A DNA stretch of 64,000 nucleotides from assembly GCA_017617995.1 (NCBI GenBank), contig JAFZVE010000011.1:62001-126000 (forward strand), given 5' to 3'. Shown here in pieces: positions 14,468 through 24,195 of this stretch. Below the pieces are notes generated by a model. It did no database searches. It was given only the letters and a program-made list of their open reading frames with translations, and was not told where the DNA came from. Numbering within the stretch: position 1 is the first letter of the stretch; each line of letters opens with the position of its first letter. This DNA is from Clostridiales bacterium (lineage in GTDB: Bacteria; Bacillota; Clostridia; Saccharofermentanales; Saccharofermentanaceae). A program made the translations under genes and the position numbers.

Positions 14468-17070
14468 TAGTAGTAATCCTTTCTGATCCCCTCGATAATC
14501 TCATCCCGCATGATCCTCGAAAGTCCGATCGCTGTTGTGGATACGACGACGAACAGATGCAGGAAGAGCACGACCAGGAAGAATGTGTGATTGATGTACC
14601 GGTAGATGTGCGAATCGATGATCAGCGCCGCCATGCCCACGGAAATATACAGAATAGCTGCCAGTGTAAAGGCACTCTCGAAGAAGTAAATGAAGCTCTC
14701 TGAAATAACCATGCGGAACAAAGTCTTCCGGGACATACCGACAGACATCAGAAGGATATACTCTTTCCTCCGGAACACGATGTTCGAAATAACGGTCATG
14801 ATGACATTCAAGAAGCACATGAAACTGAGCATACCGACGTAGCCGTACATGATGATCCTCACGAGTGAATTGACGGCGTGACGGGCGCGGGTATAGATGC
14901 CGGCGTCGACGAGCGTATCCGAGAGATAAAGGTTACTCTCGAGCATCTCTTTCATCGCCGATGTGGCTCTGACCGGTTTCTTCGCCGTAAACTGGAAAAG
15001 CTCGTAGCCGGTAGTCTGCTCCATGCGGTAATACTCCAGACGGCTCATCGGAAGATAGACCTGCACGAAGGATTCCTCCAGTGCAAGTTCGTGATCCCAG
15101 TTCACATCCGCATCGATATGCAGTTTCTCACTAAGGCCATCCGGGAGATCCAGATAGATTTCTTCCGGAAGCTGACTCATGAACTGTTCGTCACGGAGAT
15201 ACTCACCATTTTCGCTATACACCCGCACCTTGTTGTTGATCAGGCACAATCTCGAACCATACTCCAGGTACGGTTCTGGATCGATCCCGCTTTCTGTACA
15301 GAGCTCGCGCCATGTCGCGTCATCGATAAAGACGAGCGGCAACTCTAAATATACGCTATCGACCTTGGCATCCTCCAGAGCCGTTTCCTGAAGACTCTCC
15401 GGAAGGATATCGAGAGGAAACAGGATCAATCCCGAAGTGACATACTCCATGCGCGAAGTCTTCACACCTTCAATCGATGCAAGCTGATAGAACATCGCAC
15501 GGTCATCACCGGTGAAGCCTTCTTTTCCGGTGTTACGGGTATAGATGATCGCATCGGGATTCCCGCTTTCATCCACCTGATACCGCGAGTTAACGGACTG
15601 CACCAGCATGTTGGCAAAGAGGATCATGAAGACACTGGCCATGATGGATATGACCGTAGCCAGATATCTTTTCCTATAGCGGATATAGTTCTTCATCGAA
15701 AGGCCGCCGGTAAATCCGAAAATACGGGTGGCCCGACGGAAGAAATGCTTCTTGTTCTTCCCTTCTTCGAAGCTTTCGTTCGCACGGACAGCTTCCATCG
15801 GAGATACTTTCGAGACATGCTTCATCGGCAGGATGATCGCCACGAAGATCGTAAGAACGGCCAGAACAGCAGGTCCGAGAGTATTCTGGTAGCTCAGGCG
15901 GTACTGCAGATCGATGTTCTTAAGGATGAAGTAGTTCGCGGCATTACGGCTTAAGTCCGTGAGTGCATTGAAAAGGAAAAAGCTGCTCACCTGCCCGAGA
16001 ACGATACCGATCGGGATACCGATGATCGAATAGTAGAACGCCTCATATAGGAGAAGTTCCTTCACCTGGCTTCTCGTCGCACCCGCTGACTTCAAAAGTC
16101 CGATCGCCCGGATTCTTTCCGACGAGGATGTGGAGAAGGAATTGTAGATGAGCATCACGGCGAGAAGTACTGTCATGGCAATCACGGCAAACGCGATGAG
16201 ACCGAATCCTCTTTCCACCTTGGTGTCGTCCGCAGAATTCTCCATACGGATGAAATCTTTGTTATAGAGGCATTCATCCTCGTCTTTGAAATTGTCCTCG
16301 GTGAAATTGATATAGTCCTCCGGGTTGGTAAACTCGAAGTAGGCGTTAACAGCGGAACCGGCCGTGACCGCATCCGTCGTTGTCAGGATCGTATTCTTCG
16401 CGATGTTCTTCCACTTCGCATATTCCGGCACGACGAAATATCCGACGATCGTGTATTCTTTTGTGTCGATCGCATAGAGCTGCTCGGAGACTTTTCCGGT
16501 CTTATCACGGGACAGGTATTCGAGATTCATGACTTTATGTCCGTCCGAATAACGTGCATAGGTATCCATCTCGATCTTTGTTCCCAGTGCCAGATTCTCC
16601 CGGTCATCGGAGAACATCTCGAGGGAGATGATCGCCTCGCCGCTATTCTCCGGAAGTCTTCCGCGTACGAGGGAAAGATGACAGATATCCGCAAAATTCG
16701 GGCTCATCGCCGCGATGAAATAGTCGTAGGGAGTCCCGTTAATGTAGTTTCCGGAATCGTCATAGTTAATATCTACATTTCCGAGATTGTAACCAAGTTC
16801 CTGAATGTAGGCCACGTTCTCGATGCGAGGATCCTTCATGACTTTCTGGAAATCCATCGCCGTCATGGAGTACGCTTCGACATGCCACTTTCCGTATTCG
16901 TCACTGGCGAAGCTCTTCAGGATGTCAAATGCACTTACATACGCGGATGACACGATGCAGAACATCGTTGTCGCGATGACGATGCCGATGAGCGTGAGGA
17001 TCGAGCGCCCTTTATTCGCGAATACCGTGCGCTTGGCGTATTTACTGACGATATTGGAGTACCGTCTCAT
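14467..17070 (-). CDS. ABC transporter permease of the FtsX/MacB type, with regulator operon
   Basis: An 867-residue permease. An N-terminal membrane helix is followed by a large outside domain (about residues 45-285), then the FtsX core with AIGLLKSAGATRSQVKELLL on the inner face and PMEAVRA after the third helix. A second half repeats the plan: a helix near residue 470, an outside domain, and three C-terminal helices with YILLMSVGMSRKTLFRM. This is the duplicated FtsX architecture of MacB-like and peptide-related permeases that act mechanically rather than as channels. The ATG at 17070 overlaps the ATPase stop (ATGA). It is last in a regulator-kinase-ATPase-permease operon, so it probably expels or senses an antimicrobial peptide or envelope signal. 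The substrate is inferred from context only. Confidence 0.9.
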   Translation of the reverse strand: MRRYSNIVSKYAKRTVFANKGRSILTLIGIVIATTMFCIVSSAYVSAFDILKSFASDEYGKWHVEAYSMTAMDFQKVMKDPRIENVAYIQELGYNLGNVDINYDDSGNYINGTPYDYFIAAMSPNFADICHLSLVRGRLPENSGEAIISLEMFSDDRENLALGTKIEMDTYARYSDGHKVMNLEYLSRDKTGKVSEQLYAIDTKEYTIVGYFVVPEYAKWKNIAKNTILTTTDAVTAGSAVNAYFEFTNPEDYINFTEDNFKDEDECLYNKDFIRMENSADDTKVERGFGLIAFAVIAMTVLLAVMLIYNSFSTSSSERIRAIGLLKSAGATRSQVKELLLYEAFYYSIIGIPIGIVLGQVSSFFLFNALTDLSRNAANYFILKNIDLQYRLSYQNTLGPAVLAVLTIFVAIILPMKHVSKVSPMEAVRANESFEEGKNKKHFFRRATRIFGFTGGLSMKNYIRYRKRYLATVISIMASVFMILFANMLVQSVNSRYQVDESGNPDAIIYTRNTGKEGFTGDDRAMFYQLASIEGVKTSRMEYVTSGLILFPLDILPESLQETALEDAKVDSVYLELPLVFIDDATWRELCTESGIDPEPYLEYGSRLCLINNKVRVYSENGEYLRDEQFMSQLPEEIYLDLPDGLSEKLHIDADVNWDHELALEESFVQVYLPMSRLEYYRMEQTTGYELFQFTAKKPVRATSAMKEMLESNLYLSDTLVDAGIYTRARHAVNSLVRIIMYGYVGMLSFMCFLNVIMTVISNIVFRRKEYILLMSVGMSRKTLFRMVISESFIYFFESAFTLAAILYISVGMAALIIDSHIYRYINHTFFLVVLFLHLFVVVSTTAIGLSRIMRDEIIEGIRKDYY

Positions 17071-17750
17071 TTACGGATCACCTCATCGTGCCGGATCTTA
17101 CCGTCCTGGATCGTGATGATTCTCTTGGCCTGCAGCGCCACGTTCTCATCGTGCGTGATGAGTACTGTGGTCTGGTTATATTTCTGGTTCGAATACTTAA
17201 GAAGTTCGACAACTTCCTGACTGTTCTTCGAGTCGAGGTTACCGGTCGGTTCGTCGGCCAGAAGGATCGTCGGCGCGTTGATGAGGGCTCGTCCGATCGC
17301 GACGCGCTGCTGCTGTCCGCCGGAGAGCTGGTTCGGGAAGAAGTCTTTTCTTTCCTTCAGACCGAGGAGTTCGAGAAGCTCGTCGAGTCTTTCCTGATTC
17401 ACTTTTCGGTGGTCGAGCATAACCGGCATCGTGATGTTCTCCACCACCGTGAGGACCGGGATGAGATTAAAGAACTGATATACCAGCCCGACTTCTCTTC
17501 TTCGGAAGATCGAGAGCTGCTCATCGTTCTGCTTGAAAATATCTTTCCCGTCGACCAGTACCGTACCGGATGTCGGCCGGTCCACGCCGCCGAGCATATG
17601 GAGGAGCGTGCTCTTTCCGGAGCCGGACGCGCCGATAATGGCGACGAATTCGCCCTTGTTGATGGTGAGCGATACGTCGTTGAGTGCCGCGACGACATTC
17701 TCGTCCTTACCGTATGTCTTTGTCAGATGTTCTGCACGCAGAAGCTCCAT
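17067..17750 (-). CDS. ABC transporter ATP-binding protein, LolD/MacB type
   Basis: A 227-residue ATPase that powers the FtsX-type permease encoded immediately downstream. It has Walker [12 protein letters not shown], the signature [15 protein letters not shown], Walker [14 protein letters not shown] and the H-loop LITHDE. Length and motifs match the LolD/MacB/FtsE group. The ATG at 17750 follows GGTAAGGA, and the gene is 15 bases after the kinase stop. Its last codons overlap the permease start by four bases, which implies coupled translation of the two partners. Confidence 0.95.
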   Translation of the reverse strand: MELLRAEHLTKTYGKDENVVAALNDVSLTINKGEFVAIIGASGSGKSTLLHMLGGVDRPTSGTVLVDGKDIFKQNDEQLSIFRRREVGLVYQFFNLIPVLTVVENITMPVMLDHRKVNQERLDELLELLGLKERKDFFPNQLSGGQQQRVAIGRALINAPTILLADEPTGNLDSKNSQEVVELLKYSNQKYNQTTVLITHDENVALQAKRIITIQDGKIRHDEVIRK

Positions 17751-17765
17751 TTCCTTACCTCTTAC

Positions 17766-18776
17766 TTAGTTCTTCACATGATAGAAACGCACGGTGAATA
17801 CCGCACCGGTTTCCGGTTCTTCGCGGTTGCTCGCGCGGATCGTGCCACTCTGTCTCTCGACGATCATCTTACTTAGTGCCAGACCGATACCGATGCTGGT
17901 ATTGAGGGCTACTTTTCCCCGATAGAAACGCTCGAATACATGTGGGAGATCGTCCTTGTCGATGCCCGTGCCCGTATCCGCAATAACGATCTCCGTGAAG
18001 ATCGGCGTGTGCTTGACGTCGATCTCGATCTTTCCGCCCTCAGGAGTATGCTCCATACAGTTCTTGAGGATGTTACCGATAGCCTCGCAGGTCCACATCA
18101 TGTCGCCGCGGATAACGGCATCGTCCGGCACGTTTATCTTCAGTGTCACGCCGTTGATATCGAGCGGTACAGCCAGTGAATCGCCCGCGCGCTGCAGCAT
18201 ATCCTTGACCTTATATTCTTTCGTCTCAAAAAGCACTGTATCCGCGTCGATCTTGCTCATCTTGAGGAGTGTATTGATGAGCCACTCGATGCGGTTGAGG
18301 CTCTGCATCATCCCCCCCAGAAGATCAAAACGCTTGTCATCGGAGAGCTCCGCATCCGAGAACATATCCACGATAATGTTCATGGAGGTAAGCGGTGTTC
18401 TCAGCTGATGTGCGATATCGGCGATGGAGTCGGAGAGGAATCGCTTATCGGCCAGAAGAAGTGAGGCCTGTTCACGCAGACGGATCACCATCTTATGGAT
18501 CTCGGAACTTAAGATCGCGACCTCGCCTTCCTTGTATTCTTCGAAGTCTACTTTCTCTACACCGTGAAGGATCTTGTCGATGCCGTCGGAAAGCTCGGAG
18601 ATACGTCTGTATCTTCGGATATCGGCGAAAAGACGGATGCAGAAAAGAATGAGCGCGGCGACAAGTACGCCCACGCTCGCCTGCCATCCCAGGAAGAACA
18701 GGGCTCCGGCCAGGAGCAGCACAGCGGCGAGACTGATAAGGTATTCACGACGAAGCTCGGCATTATATCGGAACAT
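17766..18776 (-). CDS. Sensor histidine kinase, short-loop type
   Basis: A 336-residue membrane kinase. Two hydrophobic helices (about residues 13-30 and 34-50) are separated by only a few residues, so there is almost no outside sensor domain. The dimerisation and phosphoacceptor box is DIAHQLRTPLTSM, and the ATP-binding boxes are NILKNCMEH, DTGTGID and GIGIGLALSK. This plan is that of intramembrane-sensing kinases that listen to a partner ABC permease. It is 28 bases downstream of its regulator and precedes the ATPase-permease pair, so it probably controls that transporter. The ribosome binding site is weak. Confidence 0.92.
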   Translation of the reverse strand: MFRYNAELRREYLISLAAVLLLAGALFFLGWQASVGVLVAALILFCIRLFADIRRYRRISELSDGIDKILHGVEKVDFEEYKEGEVAILSSEIHKMVIRLREQASLLLADKRFLSDSIADIAHQLRTPLTSMNIIVDMFSDAELSDDKRFDLLGGMMQSLNRIEWLINTLLKMSKIDADTVLFETKEYKVKDMLQRAGDSLAVPLDINGVTLKINVPDDAVIRGDMMWTCEAIGNILKNCMEHTPEGGKIEIDVKHTPIFTEIVIADTGTGIDKDDLPHVFERFYRGKVALNTSIGIGLALSKMIVERQSGTIRASNREEPETGAVFTVRFYHVKN

Positions 18777-18804
18777 ACTGATTCTCAGATTCTCCTATCC
18801 GATC

Positions 18805-19479
18805 TTATTCTCCGGCCTTATATCCGAAGCCGCGGATCGTACGGATGAGAACGGGCTGGGCCGGATCATCCTCGATCTTCTCACGGAGACGCTTGATGTA
18901 TACGGTCAGGGTGTTGTCGTTGACATACTCGCCGCCGACATCCCACAGATCCTGCAGGAGCTTGGCACGGGTCAGTACGACGCCCTGGTTGTTCGCGAAA
19001 AGAAGAAGCAGTCTATACTCGAGTGCGGAGAGGATGATCTCGTTTCCATCCTTGCTTACGTTGGCACGGGCCGTGTCGATCTTGACGTTACCGAGCTCGA
19101 CCATTTCCGAAGCCTTATGGGTTCTTCTCATGACGCTCTTGATGCGGGACAGCATCTCTCTCGGACGGAAAGGCTTGCTGATATAGTCATCGGCACCCAT
19201 ATCGAGTCCGGTTACAACACTGTATTCATCACCGGAAGCCGTAACGAAAATGACCGGCACGTCGGGCTTCTGTGCTTTCAGCGCGGCACAGACGGCAAAA
19301 CCGTTACCGTCAGTCAGGGAAATATCGATGAGAGCCAGATCGAAAGTCTCGGACTCGATCTTATGCACCGCTGTCGTCTGGCCTGCTGCCCAGATCACCT
19401 CAAAACCTTCCGATTTCAGGAATGCGGATAATGTAGTTACGATACTAGTATCGTCTTCCACCAGTAAAATATTGCCCAT
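18805..19479 (-). CDS. OmpR-family response regulator
   Basis: A 224-residue regulator with an N-terminal receiver (acidic pair in VEDD, phosphoacceptor Asp in LIDISLTDGNG, Lys in ISKPF) and a C-terminal winged helix ending TVYIKRLREKIEDDP and IRTIRGFGYK. It is the first gene of the regulator-kinase-ATPase-permease operon, and a palindrome sits between the -35 and -10 of its own promoter, so it may regulate itself and the transporter. Confidence 0.95.
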   Translation of the reverse strand: MGNILLVEDDTSIVTTLSAFLKSEGFEVIWAAGQTTAVHKIESETFDLALIDISLTDGNGFAVCAALKAQKPDVPVIFVTASGDEYSVVTGLDMGADDYISKPFRPREMLSRIKSVMRRTHKASEMVELGNVKIDTARANVSKDGNEIILSALEYRLLLLFANNQGVVLTRAKLLQDLWDVGGEYVNDNTLTVYIKRLREKIEDDPAQPVLIRTIRGFGYKAGE

Positions 19480-19542
19480 AATCCAACCTCGCTTCGCATG
19501 TCCGATGGCTTCCCGTCACGACGCAGAAGCCCACTTATTTGT

Positions 19543-19572
19543 AGTATAAGTAAATTGTACAATTACTTGCAA
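19543..19572 (-). promoter_or_regulatory. Promoter with embedded palindrome, regulator-ABC operon
   Basis: The minus strand reads TTGCAA (19567-19572), 18 bases, TATACT (19543-19548). The spacer contains ATTGTACAAT, extended by AAGTAA and TTACTT arms into a near-perfect palindrome at 19548-19568. A protein bound there would block or remodel the promoter; the response regulator encoded next is the first candidate. Confidence 0.65.
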
Positions 19573-19590
19573 GAGAAAAGGTGACTAAAA

Positions 19591-21885
19591 TCACACATTA
19601 CGGTCATTGCCCGCCTTTTTTTGTCTGTTTTTTCCGACGAAGAAAAAGATGACGAAAGCCACGACAATGACGATCGTTACGCAGAGACCGCCCTCCGGAC
19701 CGAAAGCGCCGCCTGTCAGCAGATCTCTGGCGCCGGATGCGTGCGCGGAGCGAAGGATCGACGCATCTCCTGCGTTACCGCTGACCTCAAGTCCGAAGAG
19801 GTTGCCCTGACAGAGGTTCCACATGGTATGCATGGCACATACGCGGTAGATGTGTCCGTCTCGGAGAGCCACCATCGCGAAGAACGCAGCGATGAGCATG
19901 AGATTCAGAAGCGCCAGGATCGAGAATCCCGCATTTGCTCCGTGCATCACGGAGAAGCAGAACGACGAGAAGAATACGGCAAAAGGAACGCCGAAACGGG
20001 CGGCCACTCTCGGGAGCATGTAGCCACGCATCATGATCTCTTCGGTCGCACCCTGCGGAATCCACATGAGGATGTACAGGAGGAAAAGCGGGACGGAACC
20101 GGCAGAGAGTGAGAAGCCCTCACAGGTGATCTGCCCAGTGATCAGAAGAAGCCCATACACGGAAGAAATCAGAATAAGACCCAGGAGCAGGCCCTTCAGG
20201 TAGATCTTCCAGGGCGAAGATGCTCGTCCGGTTGTCTGCTCGAAATATGCATTCGCCGGCAGCGCACGTGGGAAGCCCATCGTGGCGAGGGACTGGCCGT
20301 CACGGAAACGCACCAGCAGCATGTAGATCCCGATGATGCACCAGTACCCGATCCCCATGAAGAGGATGAAGTACGTATTCTGCATGAACTGTGAGAACAG
20401 TTTTCCGGATTCGGAAATCACATCCATGATCTGATCGATATCAGAAAGCTCACGGTACATACGGAAGAAAGCGATCGACTCCGAGGTCTTCATGTAGGAG
20501 ATGATCGCGGGGATCATGGCCAGAGTCTGGAAGACCGACAGCAGCGCCAGCGGAAGCATCGCATGTCCCAGGAGGAAACGTGCCAGAGGTTTTCTTCTCG
20601 TCGGACGGTAGCCGAAGACATTCGCACGTGCTTTCGAAACGTAATCGTTCTGTTCTTTCTTCGCACGCTCGGCAGCCTTGCGGATCTCTTTATCGGACTT
20701 CGACTCGACCGCTACGGTAAAGGCTTCCGTCATGAGGAGCCGGCGGGATACGAATACACACACTCCGGCAAGAAGGATCGACGTCAGGCCGCAGACCAGC
20801 ACCGCCGGAACAGATCCCGTACCCATCAGGCATTCACCGATCCCGTAGAAATGTCCGTAGATCGGGATGTAGTAATTGACGGGGTTGACGGTAGTCTGCT
20901 GCATACAGGTCACGCAAGCTACGAGTACGATCAGGAAGATCGGCAGGAACGCGGTCTGTGCCGACACGATGGAGTTACTCATGCAGGAGATAAGGATCGT
21001 GATACCGGCCATGAGAAGGACCAGCGAGATTGAAAGAAAGATCACGCCCAGAACACTGAGCCGGAAGTCGAAGATGAGGATCGGGACGAGGAGCACGACC
21101 ACGGGGATCAGGGCATGCAGCACCACACCAAGGTAGTTGCCGAGAACGATCGTACCTCTCGAGATCGGGGTCATAAGAAGCGCGGCAAAGGTGCCTCTTT
21201 CCTTTTCACCCGCGATCGCGTTCATGCCGCTCAGCATACATGTGTACATGATGGCGATGAAGAACAGAAGAGGCATCACCATGCGCGCGAAGCGGCCTGC
21301 GGCGACATTCTCCGTCTGTTCGATCGAATCTCCGTCGAGCCAGATATCCGGAACCCCCAGATCCGTGACCTCGATACCCATCCTGTCCTGAAGATAGTGG
21401 AAGTATCCCTGATCCAGGTATTCTTCACAAAAATCCGCTTTCCTGTCTGCGTATTCGAGATATTCGGAAGAGCAGTATGTCAGGATCTCCGGCTTATTCT
21501 TCACGCTTTTCTTAAGTACATGCTTATCGAAATTCTCCGGGAAGACGATGACCATGAAGGCGTTTTCTTTCTCCATCCACTCTGAGAAAGTAAATACATC
21601 GAAGTAGGCTTCGGTTTCTTTCTCGATCACGATCTTCTCAAGGTCCGGTTCCTCATCCTCTATGTAGTCGGAGAAAGAGTCCGGCATATTGACCACGATG
21701 ACCTTCCTGTCGAGCCTCGGACCACGGTCGCGTCCGTACCAGTATCGGAAAAGACTGCGGAAGAAGCAGAAAACCACGAAGATGAAGATGATGCAGCACA
21801 CGAGAGTAATCACCGATGCCTGTGAACGCATCGAGTGATTCTTCCCGAATGTTTTCCGTATCAGTGCCCGGACTGCGCGCTTCAC
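19591..21885 (-). CDS. ABC-2 permease fused to CPBP intramembrane protease
   Basis: A 764-residue fusion. The first 400 residues follow the ABC-2/NatB permease plan: one helix, a large outside domain (about 50-205), then a bundle of five to six helices including MLSGMNAIAGEKERGTFAAL. After a charged linker (about 395-440) comes a second membrane part of the CPBP (CAAX protease and bacteriocin-processing) family, with EEIMMRG near residue 615, FSVMHGANA near 645 and HTMWN near 686, which hold the expected Glu pair and His residues. The start is GTG 21885 behind GGGAGGG, two bases after the ATPase stop. It is the third gene of its transporter operon. The fused architecture is known for some bacterial transporters; the substrate is unknown. 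Confidence 0.88.
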   Translation of the reverse strand: MKRAVRALIRKTFGKNHSMRSQASVITLVCCIIFIFVVFCFFRSLFRYWYGRDRGPRLDRKVIVVNMPDSFSDYIEDEEPDLEKIVIEKETEAYFDVFTFSEWMEKENAFMVIVFPENFDKHVLKKSVKNKPEILTYCSSEYLEYADRKADFCEEYLDQGYFHYLQDRMGIEVTDLGVPDIWLDGDSIEQTENVAAGRFARMVMPLLFFIAIMYTCMLSGMNAIAGEKERGTFAALLMTPISRGTIVLGNYLGVVLHALIPVVVLLVPILIFDFRLSVLGVIFLSISLVLLMAGITILISCMSNSIVSAQTAFLPIFLIVLVACVTCMQQTTVNPVNYYIPIYGHFYGIGECLMGTGSVPAVLVCGLTSILLAGVCVFVSRRLLMTEAFTVAVESKSDKEIRKAAERAKKEQNDYVSKARANVFGYRPTRRKPLARFLLGHAMLPLALLSVFQTLAMIPAIISYMKTSESIAFFRMYRELSDIDQIMDVISESGKLFSQFMQNTYFILFMGIGYWCIIGIYMLLVRFRDGQSLATMGFPRALPANAYFEQTTGRASSPWKIYLKGLLLGLILISSVYGLLLITGQITCEGFSLSAGSVPLFLLYILMWIPQGATEEIMMRGYMLPRVAARFGVPFAVFFSSFCFSVMHGANAGFSILALLNLMLIAAFFAMVALRDGHIYRVCAMHTMWNLCQGNLFGLEVSGNAGDASILRSAHASGARDLLTGGAFGPEGGLCVTIVIVVAFVIFFFVGKNRQKKAGNDRNV

Positions 21886-21887
21886 TT

Positions 21888-22622
21888 CTAACCCTCCCTG
21901 TGATGTTCTGTATAAAGCTTGAAGAATGCCTCTTCAAAAGTTCTGCTGCCTGTCTGTTCCGTAAGTTGCTGAGCCGATCCCTGTGACACGATATGGCCGT
22001 CTACGAGTATGGCGATCTCGTCACAGAGCTGCTCGGCGACGGAGAAGATATGCGTCGAGAGAAGGACACAGCATCCTTTCTCACGAAGCTCGAGAAGGTA
22101 ATCCATCACCTGACGGGAGGTAAGGATATCGAGTCCATTCGTCGGTTCATCGAAGATGATCACCTGCGGATCGTGGATCAGAGAGATAACGATCGAGATC
22201 TTCTGCTTCATGCCGGTACTTAACTCCGCGATCCTCTTATCGGCAAAAGGACCGATGCCGAAGCGCGCAAAGCTCGCCTGCTTTCTCGATTCGATCTGAT
22301 CCTTCGGGATGTCATAGAGTTCACTGAAGAAATCATAGAGCTGGTTCGGTGTCGACAGAGGATCAAGCTTGATCTCTGTCGTCAGAAAACCGATCCTTTT
22401 TCTTATTTCCTGTGCCGATGAGCTCGTGTCCATTCCGCAGATGGTCACGAATCCGGAAGTCGGAATAAGAAGCGTGGCGATCATCTGCATGAGCGTCGTC
22501 TTACCCGCGCCGTTCGGACCGAGAAGTCCGAATATCGTTCCTTTATCGACGGTGAAGCTGACATCGTCCACCACCATGTCGCGCTTGTTATAGCGCTTAC
22601 TTACGTGACTTACCGAAATCAT
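21888..22622 (-). CDS. ABC transporter ATP-binding protein, NatA-like
   Basis: A 244-residue ATPase with Walker A GPNGAGKTTLM, signature LSTGMKQKISIV, Walker B VIIFDEPTNGLD and H-loop LLSTHIF. The family drives ABC-2 exporters such as NatAB. The ATG at 22622 has AAGGAGG before it and lies inside the end of the upstream permease gene (26-base overlap). It probably serves both flanking permeases as one heteromeric exporter. Confidence 0.94.
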   Translation of the reverse strand: MISVSHVSKRYNKRDMVVDDVSFTVDKGTIFGLLGPNGAGKTTLMQMIATLLIPTSGFVTICGMDTSSSAQEIRKRIGFLTTEIKLDPLSTPNQLYDFFSELYDIPKDQIESRKQASFARFGIGPFADKRIAELSTGMKQKISIVISLIHDPQVIIFDEPTNGLDILTSRQVMDYLLELREKGCCVLLSTHIFSVAEQLCDEIAILVDGHIVSQGSAQQLTEQTGSRTFEEAFFKLYTEHHREG

Positions 22623-24042
22623 AAGAACCTCCTTGAGAGATATGGGTCATCCCGTCCTTACTGCTAAGACAGATAAACAGAAGCAGTATGGCCACGAGAA
22701 GATTAAACAGATTCACTTCCCAGAAACGTCCCCACGAACAGGTACCGAGGAAGATGTCCCGGATCAGCATGATCGAGTTATGGACCGGAAAGAGATATTC
22801 CACGGAGAGCGCCGAGGACGGGCGGAAAATATTTCCGAAGAATTCGAAGATAAGAAGGACCAGCGGGACCTGAAGGTTCATGATCACGTCTTCCATTCTT
22901 CTCAGGCGGAAGATGATCGCAAAGCAGACCATGCCCATGAGAAAAGCCGAGATCAGAAGTGTCAGGAAAAGTGTCAGAAGCTGTGAGCCCGTAAGGAACA
23001 GTCCGAACGGCAGCATCGAGTAGGCACTGTTGCTTCGGTTGAGCCACGAGGAGAAGAACATGAGGAAGTACGTGACGACAGCACTGACCACACCGACAGT
23101 CACGACCATAAGTGCTTTTCCCGTAATAAGAGCATGCTTGGAGATCGGCGTCAGATACACCTTCGTGAGAAATCCGCTCTGACGTGAGGAAGCGATCGTC
23201 TCCGCCGAGAGCGAGTAGATGCAGTAATACATAAGAAGGATCAGCATGCTCGGGATCGAGCGCGCCGCACCGGCATTCGCATTCGCACGGTTCATGAGGA
23301 CGAAGTTAAACGGGTTAAATGCGTCCTGCTCCCATCGTGATCCGCCGCCGGCATCGATATACTTCTGTCCCAGCGCACTGAGAAGATACCCGGAATACCC
23401 GTTTCCGAGGTCTGCGCGGAACTGCTCGGCCAGCATGTAGCTCGTGTACGATTCGCCGTCATAGAAGATCAGCATGCCCGTTCTGTATTTATGGTCATTG
23501 ATCCCCTCGGCCAGATCCGAGTAGAGCGACTCGACGCACTCGTCGAAATCCATGTCTACGTAGGTCAGGATGAAGCCATCTTCCTCCCAGGTACTGTCCG
23601 CTTCTTCGAGAATCTCCTCCTCGTAGATGTGTCCGTCTCCATCAATGTCGCGGAAACCTTCTTCCATGGAGGTCCTGCTGAAGCTGCCTGTCTGTTCAAG
23701 TGCTTCAAAGACAACAAACACGCGGCCGTTCCGCATCTGTTTCGCGGTCTCGTCTTCATCTTCGGAGAGTTCCTCCGCCTCTTCCCTCGTCATCCACGTG
23801 ATGGTGTAAAGCGAAGATTTGTCACTGGAATCGATATAGTCGCGGAAGGACTCCGGTGCATCGACCACGGTGATCGGGCGGGACTGCAGATGCCCGGTAG
23901 AAAGGTAATTCATGAGAAGCGGAAACACATTGATCGCAGCAAGAAGAAGAAGCGCCGGCAGAAGAAAAACGGCCAGCGTTTTCCTCCAGTTGCCGATGAT
24001 CTTTTTCATCTCCCATTTGTATATCGTAAATGTATGTCGCAT
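22597..24042 (-). CDS. ABC-2 type transporter permease
   Basis: A 481-residue membrane protein: one N-terminal helix (about residues 20-42), a large acidic outside domain to about 235, then six helices with ETIASSRQSGFLTKVYLTPI, the cytoplasmic loop typical of ABC-2 permeases. I start at ATG 24042 (MRHTFTIYKWEMKK) with GAGAGG just upstream; the open frame extends to 24156 but the extra residues are basic and not family-like. It is the first gene of the three-gene exporter operon. The outside domain carries an EF-hand-like acidic stretch (DIDGDGHIYEEE), unusual for this family. Confidence 0.86.
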   Translation of the reverse strand: MRHTFTIYKWEMKKIIGNWRKTLAVFLLPALLLLAAINVFPLLMNYLSTGHLQSRPITVVDAPESFRDYIDSSDKSSLYTITWMTREEAEELSEDEDETAKQMRNGRVFVVFEALEQTGSFSRTSMEEGFRDIDGDGHIYEEEILEEADSTWEEDGFILTYVDMDFDECVESLYSDLAEGINDHKYRTGMLIFYDGESYTSYMLAEQFRADLGNGYSGYLLSALGQKYIDAGGGSRWEQDAFNPFNFVLMNRANANAGAARSIPSMLILLMYYCIYSLSAETIASSRQSGFLTKVYLTPISKHALITGKALMVVTVGVVSAVVTYFLMFFSSWLNRSNSAYSMLPFGLFLTGSQLLTLFLTLLISAFLMGMVCFAIIFRLRRMEDVIMNLQVPLVLLIFEFFGNIFRPSSALSVEYLFPVHNSIMLIRDIFLGTCSWGRFWEVNLFNLLVAILLLFICLSSKDGMTHISQGGSYDFGKSRK

Positions 24043-24154
24043 ATTCCTCTCGGTTCCGATCTCCCGGATTCGCACCTTTTCCCGGCACGCCAGAAGTGTG
24101 GATCTCCTATTTATGAAATCATTATAGAAGGTAACCCTCCGGATAGGGTAAAGC

Positions 24155-24184
24155 AAAAATTCAGTTTTTATGAATAAACTGAAA
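24155..24184 (-). terminator. Terminator of the histidine phosphatase gene
   Basis: On the minus strand TTCAGTTT pairs with AAACTGAA across a short loop and is followed by TTTTTG. It starts about 12 bases after the stop codon at 24196. Confidence 0.7.
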
Positions 24185-24195
24185 ACAACGAGGCA

